From Candidatus Flexicrinis affinis (GTDB lineage: Bacteria > Chloroflexota > Anaerolineae > Aggregatilineales > Phototrophicaceae), in contig JADJWE010000004.1 in NCBI GenBank assembly GCA_016716525.1, positions 248,001-312,000 on the forward strand: 64,000 bases of DNA, written 5' to 3'. Numbering within the stretch: position 1 is the first letter of the stretch; every line of letters begins with the position of its first letter. This document shows positions 26,493-35,567 of the stretch, in pieces. The notes beneath the pieces are model-generated. The model was given only the letters and a program-made list of their open reading frames with translations. It searched no databases and was not told the DNA's origin. The position numbers and the translations under genes are program-made.

Positions 26493-26667
26493 AACTGCCT
26501 CATTCGTTGAAGTCTCCCAGTATACCGCCCCGTCGCTTTCCCGTAGACCCGCAGATATTGGGGGGCGTGGCGGCGGAGCCGCGTCGGGCAGGCGTCTATA
26601 GAGATTCACATCTGGACGCCGTATACTGACATCTCACACGACATCCTGATCGAGGTGTGTTAGCCGG

Positions 26668-27921
26668 ATGATCGTCCGCAGGGATTACCGTTACGCTTTT
26701 CGTCAGCGTCGGCGCGCGCAGCGTGTCCGCTGGCTTCTGCTGTTTACGACAGTGGTCGTCTTGGGCATGGTGGCCGTCACGGTCAACCTCGACACGGTGC
26801 GTACGATGGCGGCCGGCGCGCTGGGCATCAAAGCATCGCCTACGCTGTACCCCGCCGAATATGCCGTGCTCGGATCGGAGGCGTATCAGCGCGGGAACAT
26901 GGAGGACGCCGCAGCACAGTTCGTCCGCGCGGTGCAGATGCAGCCCAACAACGTCGCCTATCTCTACGAGTATGGCAAGACGTTGATCGAGATGAACCAA
27001 ACGACCGAGGCATCCACCATCGCCGACCGGGCCATCGCCGCCGACCCGAACGACGTACGCGGCTACGCGCTCAAGGCCAATGCGCTTGCCTACAGCGATC
27101 CGACCAACGCCATCATCTTCGCGCTGCAAGGGCAGGAGCTCGACCCGAACTTCGCGCCGTTGTACGCCGCGCTGTCTGTCGCCAATACATATATCTTCCG
27201 CTTCTCGCAGGCGTTGGCCGCCGGCGAACGTGCCATTGAACTCGACCCGAGCGACGCCAACAGCTACCGCGCCTACTCCACGCCGCTGATCTTCGTCGGC
27301 CGTTCGGAGGAAGCGATCGAGGCGCTGGAGACCGCCACGCAGATCAACCCGAACCTGCCGGGCGCGTGGTTCGAACTCGCATTCGAGTACAAGAACCGTG
27401 CCAACAACCCGCGCCGCGCCATCGCCATCTATCAATTCATGGTCGAAAACCTAGAGATGTCGGCGGCCGACACGGCCAAGGCGTACCTGCGCATTTGCGA
27501 GGCGTACGCCGGCGCCGACCCGGCCGACTTCGTCGCCGCGCAGCAGAACTGCGACCGTGCGCTGTCAATCGACCCGAACTACGGCTCGGCCTATCGCGAG
27601 CTGGGGCGCATGCAGTACAACCGCCGCAACTACGAAGGCGCCATCGAGACGTTCGAGACGTGCGTTGCGCTGGGTGCCACGGACATCGAATGCTGGGCGC
27701 TGCGTGGTCTGGCGCATTACTGGATGGGCCAATGCGACGACGCATGGCGCGTCCTCAACGAAGCGCAGCAGCTCGCCGGAGGCCGCGAGGACGGCCTGAT
27801 CGTGCAGGTGCGTGTCGGCCTCGACAACGTCATTGACAACTGCCCGGACTACCGCGGGCAGGCCGTGCCGACCGCCGTTCCGCCCACTGCCATTCCGCCG
27901 ACGCCGATCGGCGGCCTGTAG
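26668..27921 (+). CDS. Membrane-anchored TPR protein 1 of 3
   Basis: A 417-residue protein starting with a basic stretch (RRDYRYAFRQRRRAQRVRW) and one helix (LLLFTTVVVLGMVAVTVNL), which together act as an uncleaved signal anchor. The rest is about nine TPR-like helix pairs, such as AYQRGNMEDAAAQFVRAVQM, ALYAALSVANTYIFRFSQAL-type units and MQYNRRNYEGAIETFETCVA. It ends in a Pro/Thr-rich tail (QAVPTAVPPTAIPP). The TPR domain lies outside the cytoplasmic membrane. Several Cys near the C-terminal repeats (RICEAYAG, QQNCDRAL, ECWALRG) are shared with its neighbours. It is the first of three tandem paralogues. Confidence 0.8.
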   Translation: MIVRRDYRYAFRQRRRAQRVRWLLLFTTVVVLGMVAVTVNLDTVRTMAAGALGIKASPTLYPAEYAVLGSEAYQRGNMEDAAAQFVRAVQMQPNNVAYLYEYGKTLIEMNQTTEASTIADRAIAADPNDVRGYALKANALAYSDPTNAIIFALQGQELDPNFAPLYAALSVANTYIFRFSQALAAGERAIELDPSDANSYRAYSTPLIFVGRSEEAIEALETATQINPNLPGAWFELAFEYKNRANNPRRAIAIYQFMVENLEMSAADTAKAYLRICEAYAGADPADFVAAQQNCDRALSIDPNYGSAYRELGRMQYNRRNYEGAIETFETCVALGATDIECWALRGLAHYWMGQCDDAWRVLNEAQQLAGGREDGLIVQVRVGLDNVIDNCPDYRGQAVPTAVPPTAIPPTPIGGL

Positions 27922-27953
27922 CCTGCCCGGGTGTGGATACCGCATAACCGCTG

Positions 27954-29258
27954 ATGCAAATTCACCGTGACTACTCCCAGCCGTTCTTCGGCACACGCCG
28001 GCGCCGCCGGGGTGCTGGACGGCGCTGGTTTATCGTGTTGCTGGCGCTCATTGTCGTGCTTGGATTCGCCGCGTACAGCCAGCGTGACGCGCTGCAGATG
28101 GCCGTGCTATCGGCAATGAACATGGCCCCGACGCCGACCCCCGGCCCTGCCGAGATTGTGGCGCAGGCGCGGGCCATGCGCGGGCAGGGCGACCTCACGC
28201 GTGCGGCGGCTTTGTACGAGCAGGCGCTGGCGGCCCGCCCCGACGACATCGACTGGCTGTATGAATACGGCCTGCTTCTGATGGACCTCGAAAACTACAC
28301 GGCGGCTGTCGACCTCGGCCAACAAGCCATCGACATCGACTCGTTCGATCCCCGTGGTTATGCGCTCAAGGCGCGCGGGTACGTCTGGCAAGGTGACGGC
28401 TCGGCGGCCATCCCGATCGCGCTCAGCGGCCTCAACGTCGACGGACGTTTCGCGCCGCTGCATGCCATGCTCGGGCGCGCCTACACGCTGAGCGGCAACC
28501 TGCGCGCCGGCATCGACAGCGCCGAAGAAGGTGTCGCCATCGACCCCGGCGACGCCGAAGCCCGCCGCGCGCTGGCCTTCGCGCTCAATTACGCCGCTGC
28601 ATACGACGCCGCGACCGAGGAGCTCGAAACTGCGCTTTCGCTGGAACCCGGCAACGTCAGCATCGCGATGGAGCTGGCATTCCAGTATCTCGCCCTCAAC
28701 CGTGACGAGGACGCCATCGACCTGTACAACACCGTGCTAAAGCTGCAGCCCCGCAACAGCCGCGCCATGCTGCGCCTGTGTCGCGCCTATCGCAAGGTCG
28801 GGCAGTTCGACGAGGCGCTCACCCAATGCGAGAACGCCGTACGCGCCGACCCGTCCTATGTCGCGGCGCAGTTTCAGCTCGGCCTGCTGCGCTACAGCGA
28901 GCCGTACCGCGAATTCACCACCGCCGCCGAGAACTTCTCGACGTGTGTGTCGCTCGACCCGTCCAACGTCGAGTGCCTGTTCCGCTGGGGCCTGACCGAT
29001 TACTACCGCTACCTCGCCACCAACGACACCGCGCTGTGCGGCTCGGCATGGGACAAGCTCAATCAGTCGCTGCAAATGGCGGACGGGCGGCCCAACTTGG
29101 AGCAGACGATCACCGACATTCAGCTTGGCATGGAGCACGTCGCGCGCGACTGCCCCGGCAACCTCGCCGCGCAGATGCCGCTCAACCTCACGCCGGTGCT
29201 GCTGGTGACCCCGACGGTCGACCCGCTGCTGGCCGCGACGCCTGAGCCGGGAGCGTGA
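27954..29258 (+). CDS. Membrane-anchored TPR protein 2 of 3
   Basis: A 434-residue paralogue of the preceding protein. It opens similarly (MQIHRDYSQPFFGTRRRRRG), then has a signal-anchor helix (WFIVLLALIVVLGFAAY), a PTPTPGP linker and TPR units such as ARAMRGQGDLTRAAALYEQA, DWLYEYGLLLMDLENYTAAV and FDEALTQCENAVRADPSYVA. The Y-E-Y-G motif near the first repeat also occurs in paralogue 1. Conserved Cys pairs lie in LRLCRAYRK and ALTQCENAV. The tail again is Pro/Thr rich. It begins 32 bases after paralogue 1, and its stop overlaps the GTG start of paralogue 3 (GTGA), so translation of the last two genes is probably coupled. Confidence 0.8.
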   Translation: MQIHRDYSQPFFGTRRRRRGAGRRWFIVLLALIVVLGFAAYSQRDALQMAVLSAMNMAPTPTPGPAEIVAQARAMRGQGDLTRAAALYEQALAARPDDIDWLYEYGLLLMDLENYTAAVDLGQQAIDIDSFDPRGYALKARGYVWQGDGSAAIPIALSGLNVDGRFAPLHAMLGRAYTLSGNLRAGIDSAEEGVAIDPGDAEARRALAFALNYAAAYDAATEELETALSLEPGNVSIAMELAFQYLALNRDEDAIDLYNTVLKLQPRNSRAMLRLCRAYRKVGQFDEALTQCENAVRADPSYVAAQFQLGLLRYSEPYREFTTAAENFSTCVSLDPSNVECLFRWGLTDYYRYLATNDTALCGSAWDKLNQSLQMADGRPNLEQTITDIQLGMEHVARDCPGNLAAQMPLNLTPVLLVTPTVDPLLAATPEPGA

Positions 29259-30586
29259 GCATGTATCTGAAGCCCCGCCGTCGCACCGCCCGCCGTCGTG
29301 GCTTCTCGATCCGCCGCGTGTTCGTGCTGATCGTGGTGCCGCTGCTCATCGTCGGGCTAATCGCCGTATATGAGAACCGCGACGCCATCCGGCCGATCGT
29401 CGCGCGCGTATTCAACGATGTCGCGCAGCAAGCCGCCGATACCGTCGCGACGATTGGTGCGCCGACCCCGACGCCAACGCCCGACCCAACCGACAACCGA
29501 CGTCTCGCCGAAGCGGCGTGGTCGAACGGCCAGTTTCAGGAGGCGGTGCGGCTTTACGCGTCGATCCTGCCCGCCCTGCCCAACGACGTGACCGCGCATT
29601 ACTACTACACGCTCGGACTCATCATGCAGGGGCAGATCGACGATGCCGTCGAGGCCGCCGAGAACACCGTCACGGCCAACCCGTTCAGCTCGGACGCATG
29701 GGCGATACGCGCGCTGGCGCTCAACCGCTCTGGCGACCTGCGCGCGTCGATCGTCAGCGCCCTGCGCGCGATCGAACTCAAGCCGGACAGCGCCCGTGCC
29801 CGTGCCTACTTGGCAGAATCGTACGCCGACCTCGGCCAGTTCACCCGCGCCCAGCAGGAGATCGAGCGTGCGCTGGAGGCCAACCCGGAAAGCTACGAGG
29901 CGCATTACGTCTCCGGCCTGTACCAGTGGGAGGTCAACTTCGACTTCATCACGGCGCGCAACGAGCTGCAGGACGCCTACGACCTCTCCAATGGCGCGGC
30001 CCATGTCGGCCTCAACCTTGCTCGTCTGATCCTATTCACGCCCGGCCAAAGCGACTCCGAGACTCAGGCCGCGCTGGCCCTGCTGCAAGACATCCTCGAC
30101 CGCAACCCGGACAGCGCGCCGATCCTCTACCAGATGGGGACGTATTCGTGGCGTACCCTCGGCGACAGCGATGCCGGCGAAGCGTATCTGCGGCGGTGCG
30201 TGTCGGCTGTGCCGGAGGACATCTTCTGCAACTACGAGCTTGGGCGCGCGCTCAACAACCTCGGCAAAACCGACGAGGCGCGGCAGGCGTTCGAGCGCGC
30301 CATCGAGGCTGGCAGCACGAACCCGTATCACTACTGGTGGGCCGGCACGACCCAGCTTTCCGGCTTGGGCAACTGCGGCTCGGCGCTGCGCTACTTCCAG
30401 CCCGGTTATCAGATCCTGCAAGCCGAGTTGGCCGCTGGATCGACCACCTACAACTCGATCGAGAATCTCGAAGTCTTGGTGTCGGACTACGAAACGGCGA
30501 TGGCCCCGTGTGTCGGCGGGTCGTTCGGCGCGACGCCCACCCCCGATCCGAACGCGACCGCGACGCCCGAGCCGGCCGACGCGTAG
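29255..30586 (+). CDS. Membrane-anchored TPR protein 3 of 3
   Basis: A 443-residue third paralogue. After a very basic start (KPRRRTARRRGFSIRR) and a signal-anchor helix (VFVLIVVPLLIVGLIAVY) comes a PTPTPDPTDN linker and about nine TPR units, for example AAWSNGQFQEAVRLYASILP, AYLAESYADLGQFTRAQQEI and LGRALNNLGKTDEARQAFER. It ends with DPNATATPEPADA. The start is either GTG 29255, overlapping the previous stop, or ATG 29261. As in its partners, the TPR domain should be outside the membrane, where it could scaffold an envelope assembly. The ligand is unknown. Confidence 0.8.
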   Translation: MSMYLKPRRRTARRRGFSIRRVFVLIVVPLLIVGLIAVYENRDAIRPIVARVFNDVAQQAADTVATIGAPTPTPTPDPTDNRRLAEAAWSNGQFQEAVRLYASILPALPNDVTAHYYYTLGLIMQGQIDDAVEAAENTVTANPFSSDAWAIRALALNRSGDLRASIVSALRAIELKPDSARARAYLAESYADLGQFTRAQQEIERALEANPESYEAHYVSGLYQWEVNFDFITARNELQDAYDLSNGAAHVGLNLARLILFTPGQSDSETQAALALLQDILDRNPDSAPILYQMGTYSWRTLGDSDAGEAYLRRCVSAVPEDIFCNYELGRALNNLGKTDEARQAFERAIEAGSTNPYHYWWAGTTQLSGLGNCGSALRYFQPGYQILQAELAAGSTTYNSIENLEVLVSDYETAMAPCVGGSFGATPTPDPNATATPEPADA

Positions 30587-30620
30587 ACGCGCCAGATAGT
30601 TTGGAAGTGCACGGCCGAAA

Positions 30621-30858
30621 GCAGACACAGAGCACACAGAGAAAAATGGAGCCTTCTGCGTGCTCCTCTTTCTCTGTGTCCTCTGCGACCTTTGTGGTTC
30701 AATCTTTCAGGCGGCCACGGCGGCGCCGTGGCCCTACGCACATAACCGGACGCGACAGCGGGCGACCCGCCGGGTCGCCCCTACAGACCCTCTCTGTGTC
30801 CTCTGTGACCTTTGTGGTTCAGTCTCTTTAGGCGGACACGGCACGCCTTGCACCTACG
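30621..30858. repeat. Composite intergenic repeat block between convergent genes
   Basis: The gap holds two nonamer arrays, both reading GATTGAACC or ACTGAACC at their leader on the minus strand (30621-30704 and 30791-30825). The first also carries an opposing arm (GACACAGAGCACACAGAG) that could fold back on it. Between them are a palindrome GGCCACGGCG-GCGCCGTGGCC type (30713-30733) and a GGGCGACCC-GCCGGGTCGCCC type (30760-30780). A last GGACACGGCACGCC copy (30836-30858) reaches into the stop of the GNAT gene. Confidence 0.7.
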
Positions 30859-31795
30859 CCGGGAGCGTCCATGTGGTGTAGTCGGCGACGCGCACAAACC
30901 CGACCGAGGCATACGCCGCCGTCGATGCCGGGTTGTCGAGCTCGTGTTTGACGCATGCGCGGGTCATCCCGGCAGTTCGCATGAGCTCCAGCGTGTCGTA
31001 CATCAGCGCCTTGACGAGGCCGCGACGCTGATACGCCTCGGCACAGCCGACCGGCTCGAACAGGCCGATCTTGCTGATCGAGTCGAGCCAGTAGACGAGA
31101 AACGCCGCGAACGTCCCGTCCGGCGCGACGACGACGCGCTCGTGATCTATAACGAACCCCGGCGTCTCCATCACAAGGCGGTATTTCTCCGGTGTCCAAT
31201 TGGACCCGAAGGCCGCGGAATGCACAGCCGCCAGCAGTCCCGCCTCGTGGACGCCCGCCGCGCTGCGGATCGAGAAGCCGTCCGGCAAGGCGGGCGCCGG
31301 GTTAGGAGCGGCGAGATCGCGCATCGTAACCGCCATCCGCGGCGCGGGATCGGGCACGAAGCCGAATTCGGCGAGCAGCGCGCCTCTGTACACATCGCCG
31401 CTGAACAGGTCGATCACGGCGGGCGCAGTTTTTCCCAACGACTGCATCAAGCGGTCGCGCGCGGCGACAGCCACCCGCAGCAGCGCGCGCTCGTCATCGC
31501 CGCCGCGCAGCGCCGGATGCATCAGCATCTCGATTTCGCCCTTGTGCGGGTAGAACTGGATCAGGCCGACGACCTCGCTACCGCGTGTCGCGACGAGCAG
31601 ATAGGGCCCCGGGTCTGCTCCGCGCAGGGCGTTGCTTAAGTGATGCGCGATGTCGCCCGGATGGGCGGTATCGCCGACGGGATACGCGGCGTTGCACCGC
31701 CCGACAAAGTCCAGCATAACGGGCAGATCGGCGTGCGTGTACGGTCGAATGTCCATATCGGGCATGGGGGATCGCTTTCTGTGCTGACCGGACAC
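30854..31795 (-). CDS. Double-GNAT acetyltransferase (MshD-like layout)
   Basis: A 313-residue protein with two GNAT domains. The first (residues 1-150) has PYLLVATRGSEVVGLIQFYP and LRVAVAARDRLMQSLGK; the second (160-313) holds FAAFLVYWLDSISKIGLFEP and the acetyl-CoA loop CAEAYQRRGLVKALMYDTLE, followed by ACVKHELDNPASTAAYASVG. Two-domain GNATs include mycothiol synthase, and it is notable that the window also carries the trio usually next to mycothiol genes in Actinobacteria (47980-49996), but residues proving MshD function are not evident. It could equally acetylate an amine or ribosomal protein. It is cytosolic. It is convergent with TPR gene 3. Confidence 0.8.
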   Translation of the reverse strand: MSGQHRKRSPMPDMDIRPYTHADLPVMLDFVGRCNAAYPVGDTAHPGDIAHHLSNALRGADPGPYLLVATRGSEVVGLIQFYPHKGEIEMLMHPALRGGDDERALLRVAVAARDRLMQSLGKTAPAVIDLFSGDVYRGALLAEFGFVPDPAPRMAVTMRDLAAPNPAPALPDGFSIRSAAGVHEAGLLAAVHSAAFGSNWTPEKYRLVMETPGFVIDHERVVVAPDGTFAAFLVYWLDSISKIGLFEPVGCAEAYQRRGLVKALMYDTLELMRTAGMTRACVKHELDNPASTAAYASVGFVRVADYTTWTLPA

Positions 31796-31827
31796 GGCGC
31801 CCGGCCAGCATCATGTTCACTCGGGCG

Positions 31828-33081
31828 CTACTCGCCCGCGGATACCGCAAACCACGCGGTATCGCGGCGGTACACCATATCGATCATCACCTGCATGCCA
31901 AGGTGCGACCGGGGCAGCCGGCCTTCGACCTCGGCGTTGGGCGGCGTCGGCGTGTCGATGCGCACGACCACCACGTGTCGGTTGACCGACGGCACGGACA
32001 CGACCTCGGCCGGCAACAGCTCGCCGCGGTCGAGCATGATGTCGGCATAGGTGCCATCCCGCATCACCAGCGACCGCATGGAATTTAGCCGCGCATCGAT
32101 TGACGCCGCTGCGGTCAGCGCCGCATCCTCGTCGGTGTAGACGAACAGCGCCAAGCCAGATTCCGTCTCGCCGTCGGCGGCGGCCACGATCGCCGCCAGC
32201 TCGAACGGACCGACCGGGTTTTCGGCCAGCGTTTGGTTGATCGCCTCGACAATCGCCTCGGGACTGTCAGCGCGAATGATGGTTGCCGGGTCGAAGGCGG
32301 TGCCGGCCAGCGGGCTGAGGAAGACCGCGCCCGGCACGTACGGGAATGCTGACAGCACCGAGTCGATCGCTTGGAATGGTTCGAGGTCGGCGGCGGACGG
32401 CCGCACGCCGTTCAGCGCATCGACCGAGGCCTGAAAGGCGTCCAGATTTGGAGAGGTGACGATGGACGACTCGGACGCCAACACCGGGAAGCGCCGGCCG
32501 AGGTCGCCGCCGAACGGATTGAGCGGATCGCGCATCGACAAGTCCATCTGCGGGCCGGTGTCACAACCCTCGGTGCTGCAAATCAGCAAGCCGGCATCGG
32601 TCTCCGACTCCAACTCAAACCCGAAGTCTTTCAACTTTTCAGCCATCACAACTGGCTCGAACGCGCCGAAATAGGCCATCACCTGCGCGGGCGGCTGGCT
32701 GAACTCGATGGCCTGCGCGATCTGAAAGAAGTCGAGGCCAACGGCTTCCGGCATGTCGCCGAGCGTGAAGAAGCTCTGAATCAGCGTCGCCGGCCCCGAC
32801 GGAGCGAAAGACCACGGCACGACACTTGCCGCCGGCAGATCCAAGTCGTAGGCGGTTCGGAATGCAGCGTGCGTCGGGAACACGACGCCGGTGCGGGACA
32901 TCAGCGCGTCGGTGTAGTTGGCGTATGACGCGATCAGCTCAAAGCCCAGTATCTCGGGCGTGACCGGTACGGCGCTCAGCGCGCGCAGCAGCGGAGACGG
33001 CTCGCTCTCGCCGGCATCTTGCGCGGCAGCGGGGGTTAACATGACGAGAATCACAACCAGCACAAGCAGAACACGCTTCAT
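31828..33081 (-). CDS. Uncharacterised secreted protein
   Basis: No recognised family. The 417 residues begin with a signal peptide (KRVLLVLVVILVMLTPAAAQ), then a mixed alpha/beta region with several sensible features: FELIASYANYTDALMSRTGV, FFTLGDMPEAVGLDFFQIAQ, SETDAGLLICSTEGCDTGPQ with two Cys likely to form a disulfide, and GETESGLALFVYTDEDAALT. It resembles the family of secreted Chloroflexota proteins of unknown use that have repeated alpha/beta halves; the phrase structure of residues 90-200 and 230-370 looks internally duplicated, but this is by eye. A strong GGGAGG site precedes the ATG by six bases. It is divergent from the next gene. Confidence 0.6.
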   Translation of the reverse strand: MKRVLLVLVVILVMLTPAAAQDAGESEPSPLLRALSAVPVTPEILGFELIASYANYTDALMSRTGVVFPTHAAFRTAYDLDLPAASVVPWSFAPSGPATLIQSFFTLGDMPEAVGLDFFQIAQAIEFSQPPAQVMAYFGAFEPVVMAEKLKDFGFELESETDAGLLICSTEGCDTGPQMDLSMRDPLNPFGGDLGRRFPVLASESSIVTSPNLDAFQASVDALNGVRPSAADLEPFQAIDSVLSAFPYVPGAVFLSPLAGTAFDPATIIRADSPEAIVEAINQTLAENPVGPFELAAIVAAADGETESGLALFVYTDEDAALTAAASIDARLNSMRSLVMRDGTYADIMLDRGELLPAEVVSVPSVNRHVVVVRIDTPTPPNAEVEGRLPRSHLGMQVMIDMVYRRDTAWFAVSAGE

Positions 33082-33297
33082 TTAGGCCTCCCTGAAAGGT
33101 ACATACGAGTTCACACTACCGCGATTCTCCCAACCCCGCAATGCGTCATGCGCACAGTGACAGGCGGGAATGCGTTGATTCGCGTATGAACATCGTCATG
33201 CTGCGGACAGGCACGGCGCTTGATTCCCGGTATGCTGAAGTGGACACCATCGACCCATCAATATCGAGCCCGGCCTAACGAGGAGGTTCACCCTATG

Positions 33298-34422
33298 ATC
33301 GCACTCGCTCTAACCTTGCTACTGCTCATGGCGGCATCGTCAACTTTCGCACAGCCCGCGCCGGTCGAATGCCCACTTCCGCCGTATCAACTGCCGCTGA
33401 TGGCGCCGGAGCGCGCATTCATCGACGAAAACGGCGATGTCGTCGTCAACGGCATCGAAACGGCGTTCGACCTGCTCGATAATCTGAATGCCGACCGTGT
33501 GCTGTGGTCGGGTGACGGCGAGGCGCTGTTGATCGAAGCGCGCGACGGCTTCACGGCTAGCGTGTTCACGGTCCGCGATGGCGAACTCGTGCAGGTCCTC
33601 GACAATGCTGCGTTGATGGATTTGCGCAGCGAGGATTTCCGCGACGCCGTGACCCTGTTTCGTCCCCAGTTTGTTCCCGGTACACACACGGTGCTGTTTC
33701 ACACGCAGCTGCTGACTGACGCGGAAGGCATCTACTTCGAGCTGCCGTCCGATCTGTGGTCGCTCGATCTCGACACTGGCGCACTGACTGAACTGCTCCC
33801 CTACGGCGGGGCCGGCCAGCTCAGTATCTCGCCCGACGGTCAGCATCTAGTGATCGTCGGCTTCGACAGGATCTGGACGGTCGACGTGGCGATGACCAAC
33901 CCGCGCGAACTTTTCGCCGGCACGACGTGGATCGGCGTCGGTCACGGCGTGATCGAGCCCCCGATCGTGTGGGACTACGAGGCCGAGGTTCCGACCTTCC
34001 GCACGATGTTGTTCCCGGACTTCGACTCGAACCTCGCCCAGTTCAACGCGCCGTTCCGCGTGTTCGAGTTCACGCTCGGTGACGAGCCGTCCAGCACGCT
34101 GCTGTTCAGCGGCGAAACCGAGTTCCTGCTCAACACCGCGCTGTCTCCCGATGGATACCGCGTCGTGGAGTGGCGCTGGGACGACCCCGGTAACCCGAAG
34201 CAGATCGAGCTGTGGGTGACGTCTTACGGCGACCCCGAAACCGAGGCGGGCACCGCGCCCAAGCTGCTACACGCTTTTGAGGTGCCGCAGGGACTCGGTC
34301 CGCTGGTCGAGTGGGCGGACGAGGTGCACATCCGTTTCGGCAACTACATCCCCGGCGGGCGCGTCGTCTCGATGATCGACCTATGCGGCGAGATCGTGCC
34401 GCTCGGCGAGCAGCAGAACTAG
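33298..34422 (+). CDS. Secreted beta-propeller-like protein
   Basis: A 374-residue protein with a signal peptide (ALALTLLLLMAASSTFAQP) and a WD40/TolB-like repeat body: DRVLWSGDGEALLIEARDGF, GGAGQLSISPDGQHLVIVGF and FLLNTALSPDGYRVVEWRWD all carry the S-x-D-G turn of propeller blades. It lies outside the cytoplasm and probably binds protein or carbohydrate. The start ATG 33298 has a strong GAGGAGG ribosome site, so I shortened the longer open frame. It is followed after seven bases by a small secreted protein and then by a phosphodiesterase, forming a likely operon. Confidence 0.75.
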   Translation: MALALTLLLLMAASSTFAQPAPVECPLPPYQLPLMAPERAFIDENGDVVVNGIETAFDLLDNLNADRVLWSGDGEALLIEARDGFTASVFTVRDGELVQVLDNAALMDLRSEDFRDAVTLFRPQFVPGTHTVLFHTQLLTDAEGIYFELPSDLWSLDLDTGALTELLPYGGAGQLSISPDGQHLVIVGFDRIWTVDVAMTNPRELFAGTTWIGVGHGVIEPPIVWDYEAEVPTFRTMLFPDFDSNLAQFNAPFRVFEFTLGDEPSSTLLFSGETEFLLNTALSPDGYRVVEWRWDDPGNPKQIELWVTSYGDPETEAGTAPKLLHAFEVPQGLGPLVEWADEVHIRFGNYIPGGRVVSMIDLCGEIVPLGEQQN

Positions 34423-34429
34423 CACTCGC

Positions 34430-34771
34430 ATGCTGATGTGGATCGCGCTCGCCGCCGTCTCGCTCGCGGGGTGGTTCGCCGCCCCGCTTCCGATGGGCTG
34501 CGAGCGCGTGCTGTCGGTTGCGTGGAGCCGCTGGCCTGAGCCGGACACCTACGAGGTGTGGGTATTGTCTTCCGACCTCCGCCCGCGCCTGCTGGCCGGC
34601 GTGCCGATCTCGCCTGCGCTAGACCGGCCCGAACTGGCATGGGAGAACGCAGGCCACGTACGCGTCACGATCACGGCCAACGGCGGCGGCGCGTTGTCGC
34701 GCCGCGTGTGGCGCATCGACACGTGTGGCAACGCCGCACTCGTGCTGTCGGAAGTCCGGATGCGCCCGTAA
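34430..34771 (+). CDS. Small secreted protein of unknown function
   Basis: A 113-residue protein with a signal peptide (LMWIALAAVSLAGWFAAPLP) and two Cys (GCERVLSVAWSRWPEPD and VWRIDTCGNAALVL) that could form one disulfide. The body resembles a single fibronectin-III-like beta sandwich: TYEVWVLSSDLRPRLLAGVP and AGHVRVTITANGGGALSRRV. It starts seven bases after the preceding propeller-like gene, and its stop codon overlaps the next start (TAATG), which ties its expression to both neighbours. Confidence 0.6.
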   Translation: MLMWIALAAVSLAGWFAAPLPMGCERVLSVAWSRWPEPDTYEVWVLSSDLRPRLLAGVPISPALDRPELAWENAGHVRVTITANGGGALSRRVWRIDTCGNAALVLSEVRMRP

Positions 34772-35427
34772 TGCCTGTGACCCTCGGGGTCCTCAGCGAC
34801 ACGCACTGGCCGACGCGCGTCCCGTCCGTCCAGTACGAGGCGATCGAAGCGGCGTTTGCAGGCGTCTCGCTGATTTTGCACGCCGGCGACATCGAGACGC
34901 CCGACGTGCTCGATCGCCTGCGGCAGATCGCGCCGGTCGAGGCAGTCGGCGGCGACGACGACCAATTCGACCTGCCGCGCCACCGGGTAATCGAGATTGG
35001 GGGCAAGCGAATCGGCCTGACGCACGGCCAGCGTCCGTTCCTGATCGAACGGCGCGACCGCGTGCAGCGGCTGTTCGGCATCCAGACCGACCCGTGGAAC
35101 GGCATGTTTGCGGACTTGCTGCGCTGGTTCGCCGGCGAAGCCGTGGACGCGATCGTGTTCGGCCACTGGCACCGCACGTACAGCGGCGTGCACGACGGCG
35201 TGCTGCTGTTCAACCCCGGCGCGGTGTATGCCCCGACACCCACCATGCTGCGGTGGCAGATGACCACGCCTCAGCCGCTGATCCGCCGCCTCGCGCTGCC
35301 GGTATGGCTGCGCCGGTCGGAAGCGACCCCGCCGGAGAAACGCCCCGTGCCCACCGTCGGCCTCCTGACGATCACGGACGCCAGCGACTTCGAGACGCGC
35401 TGGGTCGAGCTTCCGCGTGTGATGTGA
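34771..35427 (+). CDS. Metallophosphoesterase (YfcE-like)
   Basis: A 218-residue calcineurin-like phosphoesterase. Its metal motifs run in order: LSDTHW (D-x-H), LILHAGDIETP (G-D), VGGDDD in place of the usual GN-C/H-D, THGQRPFLI, and FGHWHRTYS (G-H-x-H). The GGDDD variant lacks the usual Asn of GN[HC]D, an unusual but not necessarily inactivating change. It should hydrolyse a phosphodiester in the cytosol. Start ATG 34771 overlaps the stop of the previous gene by one base. The C-terminal 40 residues are basic (IRRLALPVWLRRSEATPPEK). Confidence 0.88.
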   Translation: MPVTLGVLSDTHWPTRVPSVQYEAIEAAFAGVSLILHAGDIETPDVLDRLRQIAPVEAVGGDDDQFDLPRHRVIEIGGKRIGLTHGQRPFLIERRDRVQRLFGIQTDPWNGMFADLLRWFAGEAVDAIVFGHWHRTYSGVHDGVLLFNPGAVYAPTPTMLRWQMTTPQPLIRRLALPVWLRRSEATPPEKRPVPTVGLLTITDASDFETRWVELPRVM

Positions 35428-35567
35428 AGCGACGGCGGCACGCTGCGACGTGTCGGATTCGATTTGCAGTCGCCCGCCTGAACCTGATGTACGAACAAAT
35501 AACCACAGCGCAGCAGCCCACCCGTGAGTTCAACCTGCGCTAGAATACGCCCAAGAGACATCACATC

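Noticed and set aside
29518..30831. 437-residue frame overlapping the third TPR gene
   Set aside because: A different frame of the same region, Arg-rich and without domain; it also runs through the repeats.
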